From: a virus
Length of the DNA: 20,394 bases
Reading direction: 5' to 3' (one strand)
IMG/VR virus record: IMGVR_UViG_3300029813_000031
Coordinates: 1 to 20,394 of that record
This document shows positions 7,012 to 14,393 of the stretch, one piece after another. Both the position numbers and the translations under genes were made by a program. The notes beneath the pieces are model-generated. The model searched no databases. It saw only the letters and a program-made list of their open reading frames with translations, and was not told the origin of the DNA. The stretch's first letter is position 1; the number at the start of each line of letters is the position of its first letter.

Positions 7012-7311
7012 CTACTTAAACATCACCGTGAAGTTGCCGACCAATCCGACATATTCAAGATAAATACCCGTTGCCATCTCGCAATCATAAAGAAAGGTCA
7101 TTGGCTGGCAACTAACATGGACAGCACTTCTGAGAATAAGCGTGCCGATAAGAATCCCTCCATTGTCCACCCCATCAAACACATTGACATTCCCGACAGT
7201 GGTCATCCCGTTGAATTGGATAGAGTGAAGCACGCATCGCCCAGTATGAACAAGGGCATTACCCGCTACGATTATCTTTTCCCATGGGAAATCTACCGCA
7301 GGATTAGGCAT
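7012..7311 (-). CDS. Small phage structural protein, unknown
   Basis: A 99-residue strand-rich protein directly downstream of the capsid gene and its hairpin. Segment LHSIQFNGMTTVGNVNVFDG followed by a GILIGTL strand resembles small virion-surface beta-sandwich proteins found near capsid genes in many uncultured phages. AGGAGG is six bases upstream of the ATG. It is the first of the run of small beta-rich genes, so a capsid decoration role is plausible but unproven. Confidence 0.65.
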   Translation of the reverse strand: MPNPAVDFPWEKIIVAGNALVHTGRCVLHSIQFNGMTTVGNVNVFDGVDNGGILIGTLILRSAVHVSCQPMTFLYDCEMATGIYLEYVGLVGNFTVMFK

Positions 7312-7329
7312 ATCATACCTCCTTATTAT

Positions 7330-7378
7330 CTAGCCGAGGCAAGGGGAAAAGGAGCTTAAACACCCTCGCCCCGACTAG
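7330..7378 (-). promoter_or_regulatory. 16-base-pair RNA hairpin after the capsid gene
   Basis: In the minus-strand transcript CUAGUCGGGGCGAGGG (7378 down to 7363) pairs with CCCUUGCCUCGGCUAG (7345 down to 7330) over all 16 positions, 13 Watson-Crick and 3 G-U pairs, with a 17-base loop. On the plus strand the three wobble positions become mismatches. No U-tract follows; ATAATAAGGAGG and the next start codon come directly after. It is probably an mRNA stabiliser, processing site or partial attenuator setting capsid expression apart from the genes behind it (inference). Confidence 0.72.
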
Positions 7379-7386
7379 CGTTAAAC

Positions 7387-8514
7387 TTACCTTACGTTGT
7401 CTCCGCCACAATAGGTGGCTCTCCAGTCAAGCGTGGTTCCACCGAAGACCAAGCGGACTCGGTAGAAGACGTTATCAGTAGCAAAATCACCCGACATCGG
7501 GTTGATCGCTCCGCCACCGACAGTCACCTTGTCTGAAGCCTTCATGCAAATCTCAGGCCTCTCGTGCCCTTTGAGATGAGCAAACTCCAGAGCGGCAATA
7601 TCCTTCGGGTCAGCGAACAGATACCACTGAGTGTTGAGCATACCAGCACTACCGTATATTGCCAGATATGGGTCAACTATTAACTGTAGTCCATATTGAG
7701 CTATCGTGTTGGTCATTGGATAAGCACGGGGACCAGCTCCGGCTGCATTTTCCTGCCACATCTTAGTGGATGAGGTCAGGATTTGGCGTGCCGTCATCTC
7801 CAGGGCTGGAGGCACTACGAGGTATTTAGCCCTGTTCATTATCGGGTTGCCAGCAGCATCCAGGAAACTCGACAGTGTCTCTACCCCTGTTTCAAGGGCG
7901 GCTATACTCAAAGCAGTTGCCACACAATTAAGTTGCCCAGCAACACTGCTATAGAGCGCTACGCTCGTAGCATACGTAGAAGTGACTAAGTCATGTTCAG
8001 TCCTTATCGCAGCACGGGCAAACCTCTCTGGCGTGTCCTTCAAAGCCCCCAGGTCATCATTGATTAGAGCTTCCCAGGAGATGTCGAATTGGCGCCCATA
8101 CTTGTCAACCGACAGGGGAAATCGCTCCTCAGCCCTATCGCTCGCCAGGTATTCGCCCTTCTCAGCTACCTTAGCGAGTTTCTGGTCTCCACCGGTGATG
8201 GCAAACCTGTATCCGCCCACCTGCGGGGATATTCTTGGTACGGTAGACATCTTTACAAACGCCTTCCAGACCGGGTCGACAGCCTTATAGGATGCCAGAA
8301 CCTGTCTATCCAGAACATCACCGAACAGGTTAGGGAAGTCGGATGTGGTCAGTGCTTCCCTTAAAAGGTACTCGTATTTATGAGGAGGAAGGTTATTGGC
8401 GTTTGAGAGCAAGTCGATGGTCTCTTTTAACCTCAGCTCATAGCCCTCGCCTCTCTGAATATCGGAAAGAGAGACATATCCCTTCCAATCCTCCATTAAT
8501 TTCATCAGTTTCAT
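7387..8514 (-). CDS. Major capsid protein (HK97 fold, Mu gpT-like)
   Basis: The 375-residue protein is the probable major capsid protein. It has an N-terminal helical arm, then TTSDFPNLFGDVLDRQVL and the segment VGGYRFAITGGDQKLAKVAEKGEYLAS, which resembles the E-loop region of Mu gpT-like capsid proteins. RQFDISWEALINDDLGAL follows, then the peripheral-domain helix with YLVVPPALEMTARQIL, and finally YGLQLIVDPYL and WYLFADPKDIAALEFAHL, the axial-domain strands. GGGAGG precedes the ATG. It is preceded in the operon by the protease-scaffold fusion and a decoration-type gene and followed by a strong hairpin, as expected for the most expressed gene. No separate N-terminal delta domain beyond about 60 residues is seen. 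The fold is confident; cleavage by the upstream protease is inferred. Confidence 0.9.
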   Translation of the reverse strand: MKLMKLMEDWKGYVSLSDIQRGEGYELRLKETIDLLSNANNLPPHKYEYLLREALTTSDFPNLFGDVLDRQVLASYKAVDPVWKAFVKMSTVPRISPQVGGYRFAITGGDQKLAKVAEKGEYLASDRAEERFPLSVDKYGRQFDISWEALINDDLGALKDTPERFARAAIRTEHDLVTSTYATSVALYSSVAGQLNCVATALSIAALETGVETLSSFLDAAGNPIMNRAKYLVVPPALEMTARQILTSSTKMWQENAAGAGPRAYPMTNTIAQYGLQLIVDPYLAIYGSAGMLNTQWYLFADPKDIAALEFAHLKGHERPEICMKASDKVTVGGGAINPMSGDFATDNVFYRVRLVFGGTTLDWRATYCGGDNVR

Positions 8515-8537
8515 GTTATCCTCCCTGTGTTTATTTT

Positions 8538-8903
8538 TCAGGCTACCGTGATGAACTTATCTAGCATCATCAAGGTAACAGGTTCAACCTCCAACATATC
8601 AGGTAGTGTCACCTTCTCAAAAACAATCTCAACTTCCTGAGACATCAGTTCCCCTAACTCTGATGCAAACTTCGGGAAGCCCTTATTTTGGGGGTCAACT
8701 CTAATTTGCATAGGATTGTTAGGGTTTTTTTCGCCATAGGTTTGGATTAGTCCTTGCCGCACTTTCTCAATGACCTGTAATTGGTCATTGAGTTTAGCTG
8801 CAAGTTTAGCCAAACCATAGCTAACCTTAACTGGCATCTTTTCAGCCATCAGTTTTTGTAATGGTTCCTTTGCGTTAAAGATTTCACCATTTGTTAGCTT
8901 CAC
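8538..8903 (-). CDS. Small conserved phage protein (DUF1617-like), unknown
   Basis: A 121-residue protein starting MKLTNGEIFNAKEPLQKLMA, followed by a helix PVKVSYGLAKLAAKLNDQLQVIEKVRQGLI and a C-terminal acidic strand region (EVEIVFEKVTLPDML). This N-terminal pattern is typical of a small family of phage proteins annotated DUF1617 or hypothetical. The start is GTG with AAGGAG seven bases upstream. It lies between a decoration-type gene and the capsid gene, so it may act in head assembly; no activity can be read from the sequence. Confidence 0.68.
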   Translation of the reverse strand: MKLTNGEIFNAKEPLQKLMAEKMPVKVSYGLAKLAAKLNDQLQVIEKVRQGLIQTYGEKNPNNPMQIRVDPQNKGFPKFASELGELMSQEVEIVFEKVTLPDMLEVEPVTLMMLDKFITVA

Positions 8904-8930
8904 TTTCTTACTCCTTTTTTTACTTTAGTT

Positions 8931-9959
8931 TTAGGCAGCAGCATCGCTATAAAGTCTGATATACTTTGTTGCTCCGCCACCGGTATGGAAGAATGGGATA
9001 CTCCCACACACATTTGTGACGTCTGTGCCAGCAATATAACCCATGAGCGCCGGGTTGTTGACCTCAAACAGTGCGGTTAAGGTCTGTGTTAGATTAAGAT
9101 TCCATAGGTTATACATCCCAAAGCCAGCCGAGACCATCTGGTCAGTGAACTTACCAGCAAGAGCAATCGTAGCTCCGGTAAGGGTTGCACCGGCTACTTC
9201 GTAGATACCGTCAGTGTGTGGAGTTATCAGACCACCACCAGGCATTACCTCAAAGTCGGCTGCTAGATTGAGCCAGTCTGATCTCGCCGCAACGAATCCA
9301 GGAGATGCTCCAGCTACATTAGCATTGGTCTCAAAAAACCCATAACCATCAGCTAATGCCGCAGCAGATATAGCCATTTCAAGGCCAACCGCCTTACTCA
9401 CTGCCTCTATGGCTATCGCCAGAAAAGTCTCGTTCCATTGAACGCTGACATCCTTAGCATCGCCGAAGAAAAGCGGTTCTTGGTCGAGCACCCAGTTGTC
9501 AATCGGGTCCCAATGAACCTTGACGGCTATTCTCTCTTTATTACCTGGTGTAGTGATAGTTCCTAGCGCATAACCGAAGGGGATATTTGTCGCAGCACTA
9601 GCTATCTTACTAACAACGCAACTGCCGGGTGTAATATCAATGTATAGGTCATCACCACCAGCTACAGCAACAGCACCACCATCATCTTGTGCCCAAACAT
9701 CAACAATCCATATCCCTTCGGTATCTATGGCTACAAGGTCAGTAGCCACGGCAGTCGTATTGAAGGCTATTCCAACCCCCATTAATCCAGTAGGCCCGAA
9801 TATAACAGGTAGCCCTTTGACGCATTGCGATGCGCCTGCTGCACTGATTAAATCCTGAGCCTCTAGTGTTACATGTCTACCCTCATAAGTAGACGAGATT
9901 TGTTCGCCCTCTGTCAGGGCATCTGCTGTTGGATATACTCCAAATGTAGTCCTAGGCAT
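8931..9959 (-). CDS. DUF2190-like capsid decoration protein with C-terminal extension
   Basis: The 342-residue protein has an N-terminal half of capsid-cement type: VKGLPVIFGPTGLMGVGIAF, a DDLYIDITPGSCVVSK strand pair, then IPFGYALGTITTPGNKERIAVKVHW. This resembles DUF2190/trimeric decoration proteins, where the PVGYAL-like strand is typical. The second half (about 180-342) is a separate beta-rich region with SVQWNETFLAIAIEAVSK and ALTALFEVNNPALMGYIAG, unrecognised, and longer than the usual 110-residue decoration protein. AGGAGGT lies seven bases upstream of the ATG. Position between scaffold and capsid supports an outer-capsid role. Alternative: a head fibre base. Confidence 0.65.
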   Translation of the reverse strand: MPRTTFGVYPTADALTEGEQISSTYEGRHVTLEAQDLISAAGASQCVKGLPVIFGPTGLMGVGIAFNTTAVATDLVAIDTEGIWIVDVWAQDDGGAVAVAGGDDLYIDITPGSCVVSKIASAATNIPFGYALGTITTPGNKERIAVKVHWDPIDNWVLDQEPLFFGDAKDVSVQWNETFLAIAIEAVSKAVGLEMAISAAALADGYGFFETNANVAGASPGFVAARSDWLNLAADFEVMPGGGLITPHTDGIYEVAGATLTGATIALAGKFTDQMVSAGFGMYNLWNLNLTQTLTALFEVNNPALMGYIAGTDVTNVCGSIPFFHTGGGATKYIRLYSDAAA

Positions 9960-9986
9960 TTTATGTACCTCCTAGTTTATTTTTAC

Positions 9987-12098
9987 TTAGCGCCCAGAGA
10001 CGGCGGTCTCAAGTTGAGCCTCGTCCCATTCTGGGTGCAGTTTCTTGAAGGACTCTTTAAGTGCTTCCCTATCCTTTTCAGGGCTGGATTGAGTAGCACC
10101 CAAGCCCTTCACCTTGCCGCTTTCGGCGAGTTTGGCGATATAATCAATCTCCATCTTTATCGCCTCCTCGATTCCGTCAGCAGACTCGGCGTCCTTGAAC
10201 CTCTCGATAAGACGCTCTTTGGCAGCCTCGGGTAGCTCAGCCTTGTCTACAGCCTCTTTTATAACAGCTTGTGCTTCAGCCTTCGCCCTATCCTTCTCCG
10301 CCTTTTCAGCAGCTTCTTTGAGGTCGTCTCGCTCTTTGGTCAGCGTCTCTATCTGACCCTCCAGTTCCGTAATCTTTGCTTCGTTTTCCATGTGTTTTTG
10401 AACCTCCTTGGTTATTTCTGCCCTGATATTAGCCTCGATAACCTTGACTAAATCAGGGCGCTTCTCCTTTAAGGTAGCCAATTCCACTAAATCAATGTCG
10501 TATCTTTCCGACTCGTAAAATGTGACGATACCGCCAGCCCCAGGCTCGGTTACAAAATCAACCGACCTGGCAGCCACGAGTTTCTCTATCACCAGAGTTT
10601 CCTTGCCGTCGATGGTGCCTTTGGAAGCGCTGCCTACTGCGTTGATTGAAATGCCCATCTCTGACAGCATATCTTTCTCCCGCAATGAGGCTAACTTCTG
10701 CATCAACCACGGCTCGACAATCTCGGCAATGCCGGTAACTACGCCGTTCTCATCACACTTGACTCCAGTTAATGTAGCAACCCAGTCCTTTATCGACCTT
10801 TCAGGACGAGCCTTGTCCTCCTCTTCCGTCGGATGGTCGGCATACATCTTCATGCCCTCGAATATCTCATAATCCCGCTTTAATACTTCAGCGGGATAAT
10901 ATCTATCTTCAGTAGCATTGAAGCCAGCCTTGATGACAATTACGGTAGCCCTCCCTTTATCAAAGGTGGCTTCGGTAAGAGGAATATAGTTTTGTATCAG
11001 TTCCCGCGTCTCCGCCTCCTTCACCCACCTCGGTATTTCTTCCTCCTCCACATCGAACTTGCGGTATTCCGCCTTTATCTTCCTTTTGACAGCGGATAGG
11101 TCAGTAGCGGGTATTGCTACCTTCTGCCCCCTGAATCCACCAGGGCTCAATGCGGCAGCCGCCCTCCCTAACTGCGCACGCGTGACCTTCTTCGTCGGGT
11201 CTTCCCATAATCTGAGCTTCCACCCTGAAGGCTTGTCAGCCTCGGGCGTATAGGCAAAGGCGGAAGCGGGGTATTTCACGCCATCCTCGGTCTTCATTGC
11301 CGCCTGCTCTTTAATCCAGACTAAGACCGAATTAGCCTCTTTCAAGACTTCCTTGGTTTTCTTTTCCTCTGGCTCTTCAGACGATAGTAACTCCTGGCAT
11401 AGAGCGACAATCTGCTTTATGCGTACGGAGTCCAGGTCAGCGTTCCGCCTACCCGCCTCTTGTATAATCTCGGAGTATGCGGACTGCAGTGATTCCATGG
11501 ACTTATAGACTATCTGTTTCAATACTTTCTCAGGCTCGCCGATTACAGCCTTGCCATCCTCATCTAATTTGTAACTCACCTTATATGACTGCCCATCAAT
11601 GTTATAGGTAAGTTCTTCGTCAAACACCTCTTCGATAGATAGCTTCTTGGGGATAGGGTCTTCAATTGCCAGCCCATATTCTTTGACTAACGCCGATTGC
11701 AATAGATTCCTCTTATTCTCGTCACTTAGACTCATAGATTCCCTCCGTTCCCCAATATCCTTTGCCCTCATTTTAGCCCCACATTCAGGACAGGACTGGG
11801 TATTGCATTTTATATTTTCAGCAACAGTTATTTCCTTATCGCATTCAGGGCAAATACAAACATGACTACCGTGAACATGAGTTGCCTCTTGTGCCTCTCT
11901 AGCCGTCCATTTTCCATCAGCATTCTTCTTATAAGATTTCTTGACTTGTGCCCACGCACTCGCTGCTGCTAAAGCCTCTTGGTCTTCCCTGTCTTTGTAT
12001 TGCTTGAAGGCTGAATTAAATACCTTAATCCACATCTCCCTCGCCTTCACAGGCAATCCCTTTATTGCGTCTGGATAATCACTTATTGTGTACGGCAT
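9987..12098 (-). CDS. ChaB - zinc ribbon - prohead protease - scaffold fusion
   Basis: This 703-residue protein combines several head-assembly parts. Residues 1-65 match ChaB (AFKQYKDREDQEALAAASAWAQVK), often found at the front of phage prohead proteins. Residues 81-106 hold a zinc ribbon (C83-x2-C86, C103-x2-C106). Residues 270-345 resemble a phage domain with KYPASAFAY and SGWKLRLWED (DUF6582-like). Residues 365-530 look like a Mu I/S78-type maturation protease: H422 in YADHPT and S484 in MGISINAVG are the likely catalytic pair. Residues 550-625 form a charged coiled coil and the rest is a scaffold tail. It would cleave itself and head proteins during prohead maturation, and the C-terminus would guide capsid assembly. 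AGGAGG is eight bases before the ATG, inside the end of the HNH gene. Confidence 0.82.
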   Translation of the reverse strand: MPYTISDYPDAIKGLPVKAREMWIKVFNSAFKQYKDREDQEALAAASAWAQVKKSYKKNADGKWTAREAQEATHVHGSHVCICPECDKEITVAENIKCNTQSCPECGAKMRAKDIGERRESMSLSDENKRNLLQSALVKEYGLAIEDPIPKKLSIEEVFDEELTYNIDGQSYKVSYKLDEDGKAVIGEPEKVLKQIVYKSMESLQSAYSEIIQEAGRRNADLDSVRIKQIVALCQELLSSEEPEEKKTKEVLKEANSVLVWIKEQAAMKTEDGVKYPASAFAYTPEADKPSGWKLRLWEDPTKKVTRAQLGRAAAALSPGGFRGQKVAIPATDLSAVKRKIKAEYRKFDVEEEEIPRWVKEAETRELIQNYIPLTEATFDKGRATVIVIKAGFNATEDRYYPAEVLKRDYEIFEGMKMYADHPTEEEDKARPERSIKDWVATLTGVKCDENGVVTGIAEIVEPWLMQKLASLREKDMLSEMGISINAVGSASKGTIDGKETLVIEKLVAARSVDFVTEPGAGGIVTFYESERYDIDLVELATLKEKRPDLVKVIEANIRAEITKEVQKHMENEAKITELEGQIETLTKERDDLKEAAEKAEKDRAKAEAQAVIKEAVDKAELPEAAKERLIERFKDAESADGIEEAIKMEIDYIAKLAESGKVKGLGATQSSPEKDREALKESFKKLHPEWDEAQLETAVSGR

Positions 12099-12663
12099 CT
12101 CTATTGCCTCCTCTTGTTAAAATCAATTCGCCCTCTAGTTGTATCACTCGTTCCTCAAGGTGGGTGATTCTGCTTTCTAGTTTGCTAATATGTCTTTTTG
12201 TTTGCGTATCCACCATATGAAAGTTTCGGCTAGGTAGTAATTGAAGATTCTCTAAGCAGTTATCATCCTTGATACCATTTCTGTGATGAACAATTTCCCA
12301 AGGCAACAAACAACGATTAAGAGATTTCGCCATTACAAAACGATGCTCATATACCATCCCGCGGCTAGTCATAGAATAGAAGAAATTATCAGGCTGCAGT
12401 TTGATTAGAATATAGCCACGCCCATCTCCATATCGGCCACCTTTCCAAGCTGGATTATCAGCACCTCTCTTGCTACGCCCTAGTTCGTGATTAGCACAAT
12501 AGAGACACCGCTTAGAGCATGGTTGCCTGTTATAAAATTGAACCCATCTTGCTTTACCACATATCTCACAAGCGTGCCAAATATACCGACAGGATTTACT
12601 AGGACGTCCTATTTCACGACCTCTTCTAATTTCACCCACTTCAGGTATCTTTTGTTCGTTCAA
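12079..12663 (-). CDS. HNH homing endonuclease, copy 2
   Basis: A probable free-standing HNH homing endonuclease of 194 residues. An N-terminal cysteine cluster (C32, C35, C49, C53, C56) may bind zinc. The HNH_3-like core is NPAWKGGRYGDGRGYILIKL, VYEHRFVMAKSLNRCL, PWEIVHHRNGIKDDN and LENLQLL, with H126-H127 central. The C-terminus is a leucine-rich coiled coil. I chose the TTG at 12663, with GAGGAGG just upstream; an ATG at 12699 lies in the loop of the terminator and is not preferred. The gene ends inside the ribosome binding site of the ChaB-protease gene, so the insertion supplies its neighbour's translation start. It is clearly related to the HNH gene inside the terminase (KLxPDxFFYxMT, YEHR, CLxPWEIVHH shared). 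Confidence 0.85.
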   Translation of the reverse strand: MNEQKIPEVGEIRRGREIGRPSKSCRYIWHACEICGKARWVQFYNRQPCSKRCLYCANHELGRSKRGADNPAWKGGRYGDGRGYILIKLQPDNFFYSMTSRGMVYEHRFVMAKSLNRCLLPWEIVHHRNGIKDDNCLENLQLLPSRNFHMVDTQTKRHISKLESRITHLEERVIQLEGELILTRGGNRDAVHNK

Positions 12664-12678
12664 TATCCTCCTCAATAA

Positions 12679-12714
12679 TAAAAAAAGAACGATAAACATT
12701 TCTGCCTATCGTTC
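12679..12714 (-). terminator. Rho-independent terminator before the second HNH gene
   Basis: In the minus-strand RNA GAACGATA (12714 to 12707) pairs perfectly with TATCGTTC (12694 to 12687) around a 12-base loop, and a run of seven T follows (12686 to 12680). The stem may extend by G-U and A-U pairs. It lies just after the stop of the 115-codon unknown gene, so it could lower transcription of the capsid half of the operon unless read through. Confidence 0.78.
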
Positions 12715-12741
12715 CTCGATTCAGCTAGATTGTAACTAAAA

Positions 12742-13089
12742 TTATTTAATCATTATAGTAGGCCAAATCTTCTTTCTAAAATTATCAATCCCATGAACCC
12801 CAGCTTGCGTTAATTCCTTTATCAAATCTAATGTCATATTTTGCCGAGTTTCAAGTGGAATATCTTTGTGAATATACCTTTGCAGGATATATACATCATC
12901 GTAGGGATAGGCAAGTTTCTTGAATGTTTCTAATGAACCTTCTGGGATATAGAACTCGCCCCCTTTATCTGGTGTTTGCCCAAAGCCGTATTCTTCAAGT
13001 TTGATAATAATATCTTGGGGTGTATCCTTTGGTAGCCAGATTTCTAACCAAATGCTTTCCCCATCCTGTAGATAGCTTTTATCTTCCAT
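12742..13089 (-). CDS. Phage protein of unknown function, 115 residues
   Basis: A soluble acidic protein with SIWLEIWLPKDTPQDIIIKLEEYGF, GGEFYIPEGSLETFKKLAYPY and a C-terminal helix pair. The alternating strand-helix order suggests a small alpha/beta fold. No family is recognised. GAGG lies seven bases before the ATG. A terminator follows directly, making it the last gene of the packaging half of the operon. Confidence 0.65.
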   Translation of the reverse strand: MEDKSYLQDGESIWLEIWLPKDTPQDIIIKLEEYGFGQTPDKGGEFYIPEGSLETFKKLAYPYDDVYILQRYIHKDIPLETRQNMTLDLIKELTQAGVHGIDNFRKKIWPTIMIK

Positions 13090-13101
13090 TAAGATTCCTC
13101 G

Positions 13102-13293
13102 TCAATCTAGCTTAACCGTCCTCTCTATCGCCAAAAGCGTTACTTTGCCCTGCCTTATCTGTATTTTAACATTTCCGTAATCAAGATGCCAATTTACTTT
13201 CTCAAGTTCCTTCTTGAGCTCAAGGTCTTGGTCATTCCCCCTTGGCCAAGGAGAGGGTGGTTCTATTCTTCTACCACTATGCCTTTCTACCAT
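13102..13293 (-). CDS. YezD-like (DUF2292) small protein
   Basis: A 63-residue protein whose last 32 residues (VNWHLDYGNVKIQIRQGKVTLLAIERTVKLD) follow the YezD / DUF2292 pattern of a short helix then two strands, usually written as LxxLxYGSVxIxIQDGKVVQIERTEK. The first 30 residues are charged and Pro-rich (HSGRRIEPPSPWPRGN). Members occur in Firmicutes, other bacteria and phages, with unknown role. The start overlaps the previous stop (TAATG). AAGG lies four bases upstream. Confidence 0.72.
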   Translation of the reverse strand: MVERHSGRRIEPPSPWPRGNDQDLELKKELEKVNWHLDYGNVKIQIRQGKVTLLAIERTVKLD

Positions 13294-13436
13294 TATACCT
13301 TCTTCTTATCGCCAAAAACAATCCACCAAGCTATCCTGAAACGAACCTTAAATGGGAAATCTCTGATTTCCTTTAAGTAGGAACGCCAATTCCGCCTATT
13401 CACCTGGCGTATTTTACGGGATATTTGTGCTCTCAT
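13293..13436 (-). CDS. 47-residue basic protein with aromatic segment
   Basis: This small gene joins the minor head gene to the YezD-like gene. Its ATG overlaps the preceding stop (ATGA) and its TAA overlaps the next start (TAATG). The peptide starts MRAQISRKIRQVNRRNW, is strongly basic, and ends in FRIAWWIVFGDKKKV, a short aromatic amphipathic or membrane-touching segment. There is no strong ribosome binding site, so translation is probably coupled. Function unknown. Confidence 0.6.
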   Translation of the reverse strand: MRAQISRKIRQVNRRNWRSYLKEIRDFPFKVRFRIAWWIVFGDKKKV

Positions 13437-14296
13437 TTGCTCAATATCGCTGGCGCTAACGCGCACCTGCATCTCGGGTGACCTGGTGGTGCATCGTGAC
13501 CGCTTTGGAATGCCTCATCAACAGCAATAACTCCTTGGGCTTCATTCGGCGCACAAATTGTTTTACTCACCCTATCATCTCCTGAAGTCACCCATTCCTT
13601 GCCTTCGATGCCCATATCCTTCATTCTACCTAACGAAGCTTGGGAGAGAGCATTAGATGTCTCAGTGCGTGCAATCATTTCAGCCCTAGAAGCTAATGTA
13701 AGACCTTTAATGTCCGATGGAGCACCTCTAGCCATCCAATCAAATTTGTGCCTTATATCACTTTTAATCCCTGGTATCCCTCGTTTATTCTTTATGCCAT
13801 CCGATATGACATTGGAAATCTGTTTCACGGTTTCCTCATTAAGTCCATCAACTAATTTAATCTTGGCTATATACTTTTTCGCCCAATCTATCGCTTCTTG
13901 CATAGGTGGTCCCTCAAAATCCCCTGGTTCAACTTCTTTAACTATATAAGTTGACTCCCTGGTCTTATTGCCCCATGCTACCATTTCATCACTCCCAGCC
14001 TTGTAGATGGTTGCTAAATGACTTATCAATTTATCAGTCAAGATACTGTCAAAGGTAGCCAATAGAGGATTAAGCATATCTTCCGTCTCCGAACCCAAGC
14101 TTTCCTTTATACCATATCTGTTATAAATCCCCGCCAGTTTACCATAAGGGAACGCATCCTCGAGCGACTTGAAGTATCTAGCGAGTTCCCTTTCGAGCCT
14201 TCTTCTTAGTTTTAGATTCTTTGCGCTGTTTGGATTTGCTGGTATCTCCGCCTCTAGCAGATTTATCAGCTCGTTCAATTCCGCTATCACCTTCAT
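13433..14296 (-). CDS. Mu F-like minor head protein (head morphogenesis)
   Basis: The 287-residue protein carries the Phage_Mu_F / SPP1 gp7 C-terminal block: RAEMIARTETSNALSQASL (about 206-224), then EWVTSGDDRVSKTICAPNEAQ, and finally PPGHPRCRCALAPAI with the invariant HPxCRC motif. The first 130 residues are helical. Such proteins sit near the portal inside the head and are injected or help DNA delivery. The ATG at 14296 has GGAGA six bases upstream and overlaps the zinc-finger gene by 119 bases in another frame. It follows the portal genes as usual. Confidence 0.88.
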   Translation of the reverse strand: MKVIAELNELINLLEAEIPANPNSAKNLKLRRRLERELARYFKSLEDAFPYGKLAGIYNRYGIKESLGSETEDMLNPLLATFDSILTDKLISHLATIYKAGSDEMVAWGNKTRESTYIVKEVEPGDFEGPPMQEAIDWAKKYIAKIKLVDGLNEETVKQISNVISDGIKNKRGIPGIKSDIRHKFDWMARGAPSDIKGLTLASRAEMIARTETSNALSQASLGRMKDMGIEGKEWVTSGDDRVSKTICAPNEAQGVIAVDEAFQSGHDAPPGHPRCRCALAPAILSK

Positions 14297-14393
14297 CTAT
14301 CTCTCCTGTGCCGTCGCAGTCAGAACATTTAACCTGTATTAAGCCATGCTCTAACTCAGTAAAGCCTTTTCCCTGACAAGTCTCGCATTTCAT
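14178..14393 (-). CDS. DnaJ-type zinc finger small protein
   Basis: A 71-residue protein with two CxxCxGxG knots (CETCQGKGF and CSDCDGTGE), the half-unit of the DnaJ cysteine-rich zinc domain. After residue 34 it becomes a Lys/Arg/Ser-rich, disordered tail (KSARGGDTSKSKQRKESKTKKKARKG). GGAG lies nearby upstream and the start overlaps the stop of the neighbouring 94-codon gene (ATGA). The last third overlaps the start of the minor head gene in another frame. Such mini zinc knots are common in phages; the partner is unknown. Confidence 0.75.
   Translation of the reverse strand: MKCETCQGKGFTELEHGLIQVKCSDCDGTGEIDEGDSGIERADKSARGGDTSKSKQRKESKTKKKARKGTR

Noticed and set aside
10269-10451. Plus-strand hydrophobic ORFs in the scaffold region
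   Set aside because: Phe/Leu-rich reading is the expected reverse of a Lys/Glu-rich coiled coil.
12663-12699. HNH copy 2 starting at ATG 12699
   Set aside because: That ATG lies in the terminator loop and lacks a ribosome site; the hydrophobic leader MFIVLFLLL is a by-product of the T-run.
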